Shown here: in pieces, positions 63,189 to 63,213 of the stretch
Layout of the letters: the number at the start of each line of letters is the position of its first letter
How positions within the stretch are numbered: the stretch's first letter is position 1
From: Vermamoeba vermiformis
Taxonomy: Eukaryota; Tubulinea; Echinamoebida
Assembly: GCA_045837725.1 (NCBI GenBank)
Contig: JBEWZL010000035.1
Location: forward strand, 1-63,213
Direction: 5' to 3'
DNA: 63,213 nucleotides
Position numbers and translations under genes: made by a program
Notes under the pieces: generated by a model
Seen by the model: only the letters and a program-made list of their open reading frames with translations
What the model was told of the DNA's origin: nothing
The model's database searches: none

Positions 63189-63213
63189 AAAAACAGCGTG
63201 TTTTACACCACAG
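63189..63213. repeat. right terminal inverted repeat, at the very edge of the window
   Basis: Ends gtgttttacaccacag and is the inverse of the left repeat. The window ends with the last base of the match. Read outward it again finishes in an acceptor-like cag. Confidence 0.75.

Larger units (their letters stand above)
57434..63213. mobile_element. CACTA/En-Spm-like DNA transposon, about 5.8 kb
   Basis: Terminal inverted repeats of about 25 bp lie at 57436-57460 and 63189-63213, aligning with one indel and a few mismatches. Extended outward by two bases, the left end reads CACTGTGG, fitting the CACTA/CACTG termini of En/Spm elements. A tnp2-like transposase gene runs leftward and a second gene runs rightward from a common centre near 60.56 kb. 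Both subterminal zones carry short related motifs (aaacactgttt, ccagtgttta). The right flank is outside the window, so the target duplication cannot be checked. Long open exons suggest the element is young. KDZ-type elements share the same transposase group and are the main alternative. Confidence 0.75.

Overview
The window is nuclear DNA from a compact, intron-rich, AT-leaning single-celled eukaryote. Genes lie a few hundred bases apart on both strands. Most have many short introns (often 45-120 nt) with GTAAGT-like donors, a ctaat/ctaac branch-like motif shortly before the acceptor, and TAG or CAG acceptors. The content (cytosolic uS5, TMEM63/CSC1 channel, ABCC transporter, PSI and IPT/TIG surface proteins, an Asn-rich tail) fits a free-living protist. 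An amoebozoan is my best guess, but the sequence alone does not prove it. No virus-like element was recognised.

Layout. 1-1.77 kb: short tandem and palindromic repeats plus decayed, unidentified coding remnants. 1.8-15.3 kb, all on the minus strand: a short-type ABCC transporter; a carboxylic-acid-reductase-like A-T-R enzyme apparently fused to an N-terminal ZZ zinc finger; a small secreted protein ending in IDEL; and a TMEM63/CSC1-like channel. 16.2-17.4 kb (+): a DUF1445 (D-glutamate cyclase/hydro-lyase-like) protein. 17.5-28.0 kb (-): a GPI-type PSI-domain surface protein, a large DEP/beta-propeller/coiled-coil protein, ribosomal protein uS5 and 3-hydroxyisobutyryl-CoA hydrolase. 28.8-36 kb: a four-helix membrane protein (+), a bPH-like membrane protein (-), a cytosolic Xaa-Pro aminopeptidase (+) and an SDR39U1-type epimerase (+). 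An 845-bp TA-flanked inverted-repeat element follows. 36.8-41 kb (-): an ankyrin-repeat protein with a mitochondrial-type presequence, and a tail-anchored protein. 41.4-48.9 kb (+): a flavin-dependent oxidoreductase, a GPI-anchored polysaccharide-lyase-like protein, a tiny zinc-ribbon reading frame and a large secreted protein of unknown type.

49.2-56.1 kb (-) holds the most striking gene. It encodes a transmembrane receptor with a signal peptide, an N-terminal region that looks like a beta-propeller, seven PSI modules alternating with six IPT/TIG domains, one membrane helix and a cytoplasmic RasGAP domain. The GAP arginine finger and the FLR motif are both visible. This is the domain order of animal plexins, in a genome that does not look animal.

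57.4 kb to the right edge is a CACTA/En-Spm-like DNA transposon. It has 25-bp terminal inverted repeats, a tnp2-like transposase with an N-terminal C2H2 finger on the minus strand, and a divergent partner gene on the plus strand. It sits against the coding sequence of a host gene whose 3' part remains at 57.0-57.4 kb. The window stops exactly at the outer edge of its right terminal repeat. All gene models were spliced by eye, so exon edges are approximate unless a junction is described.
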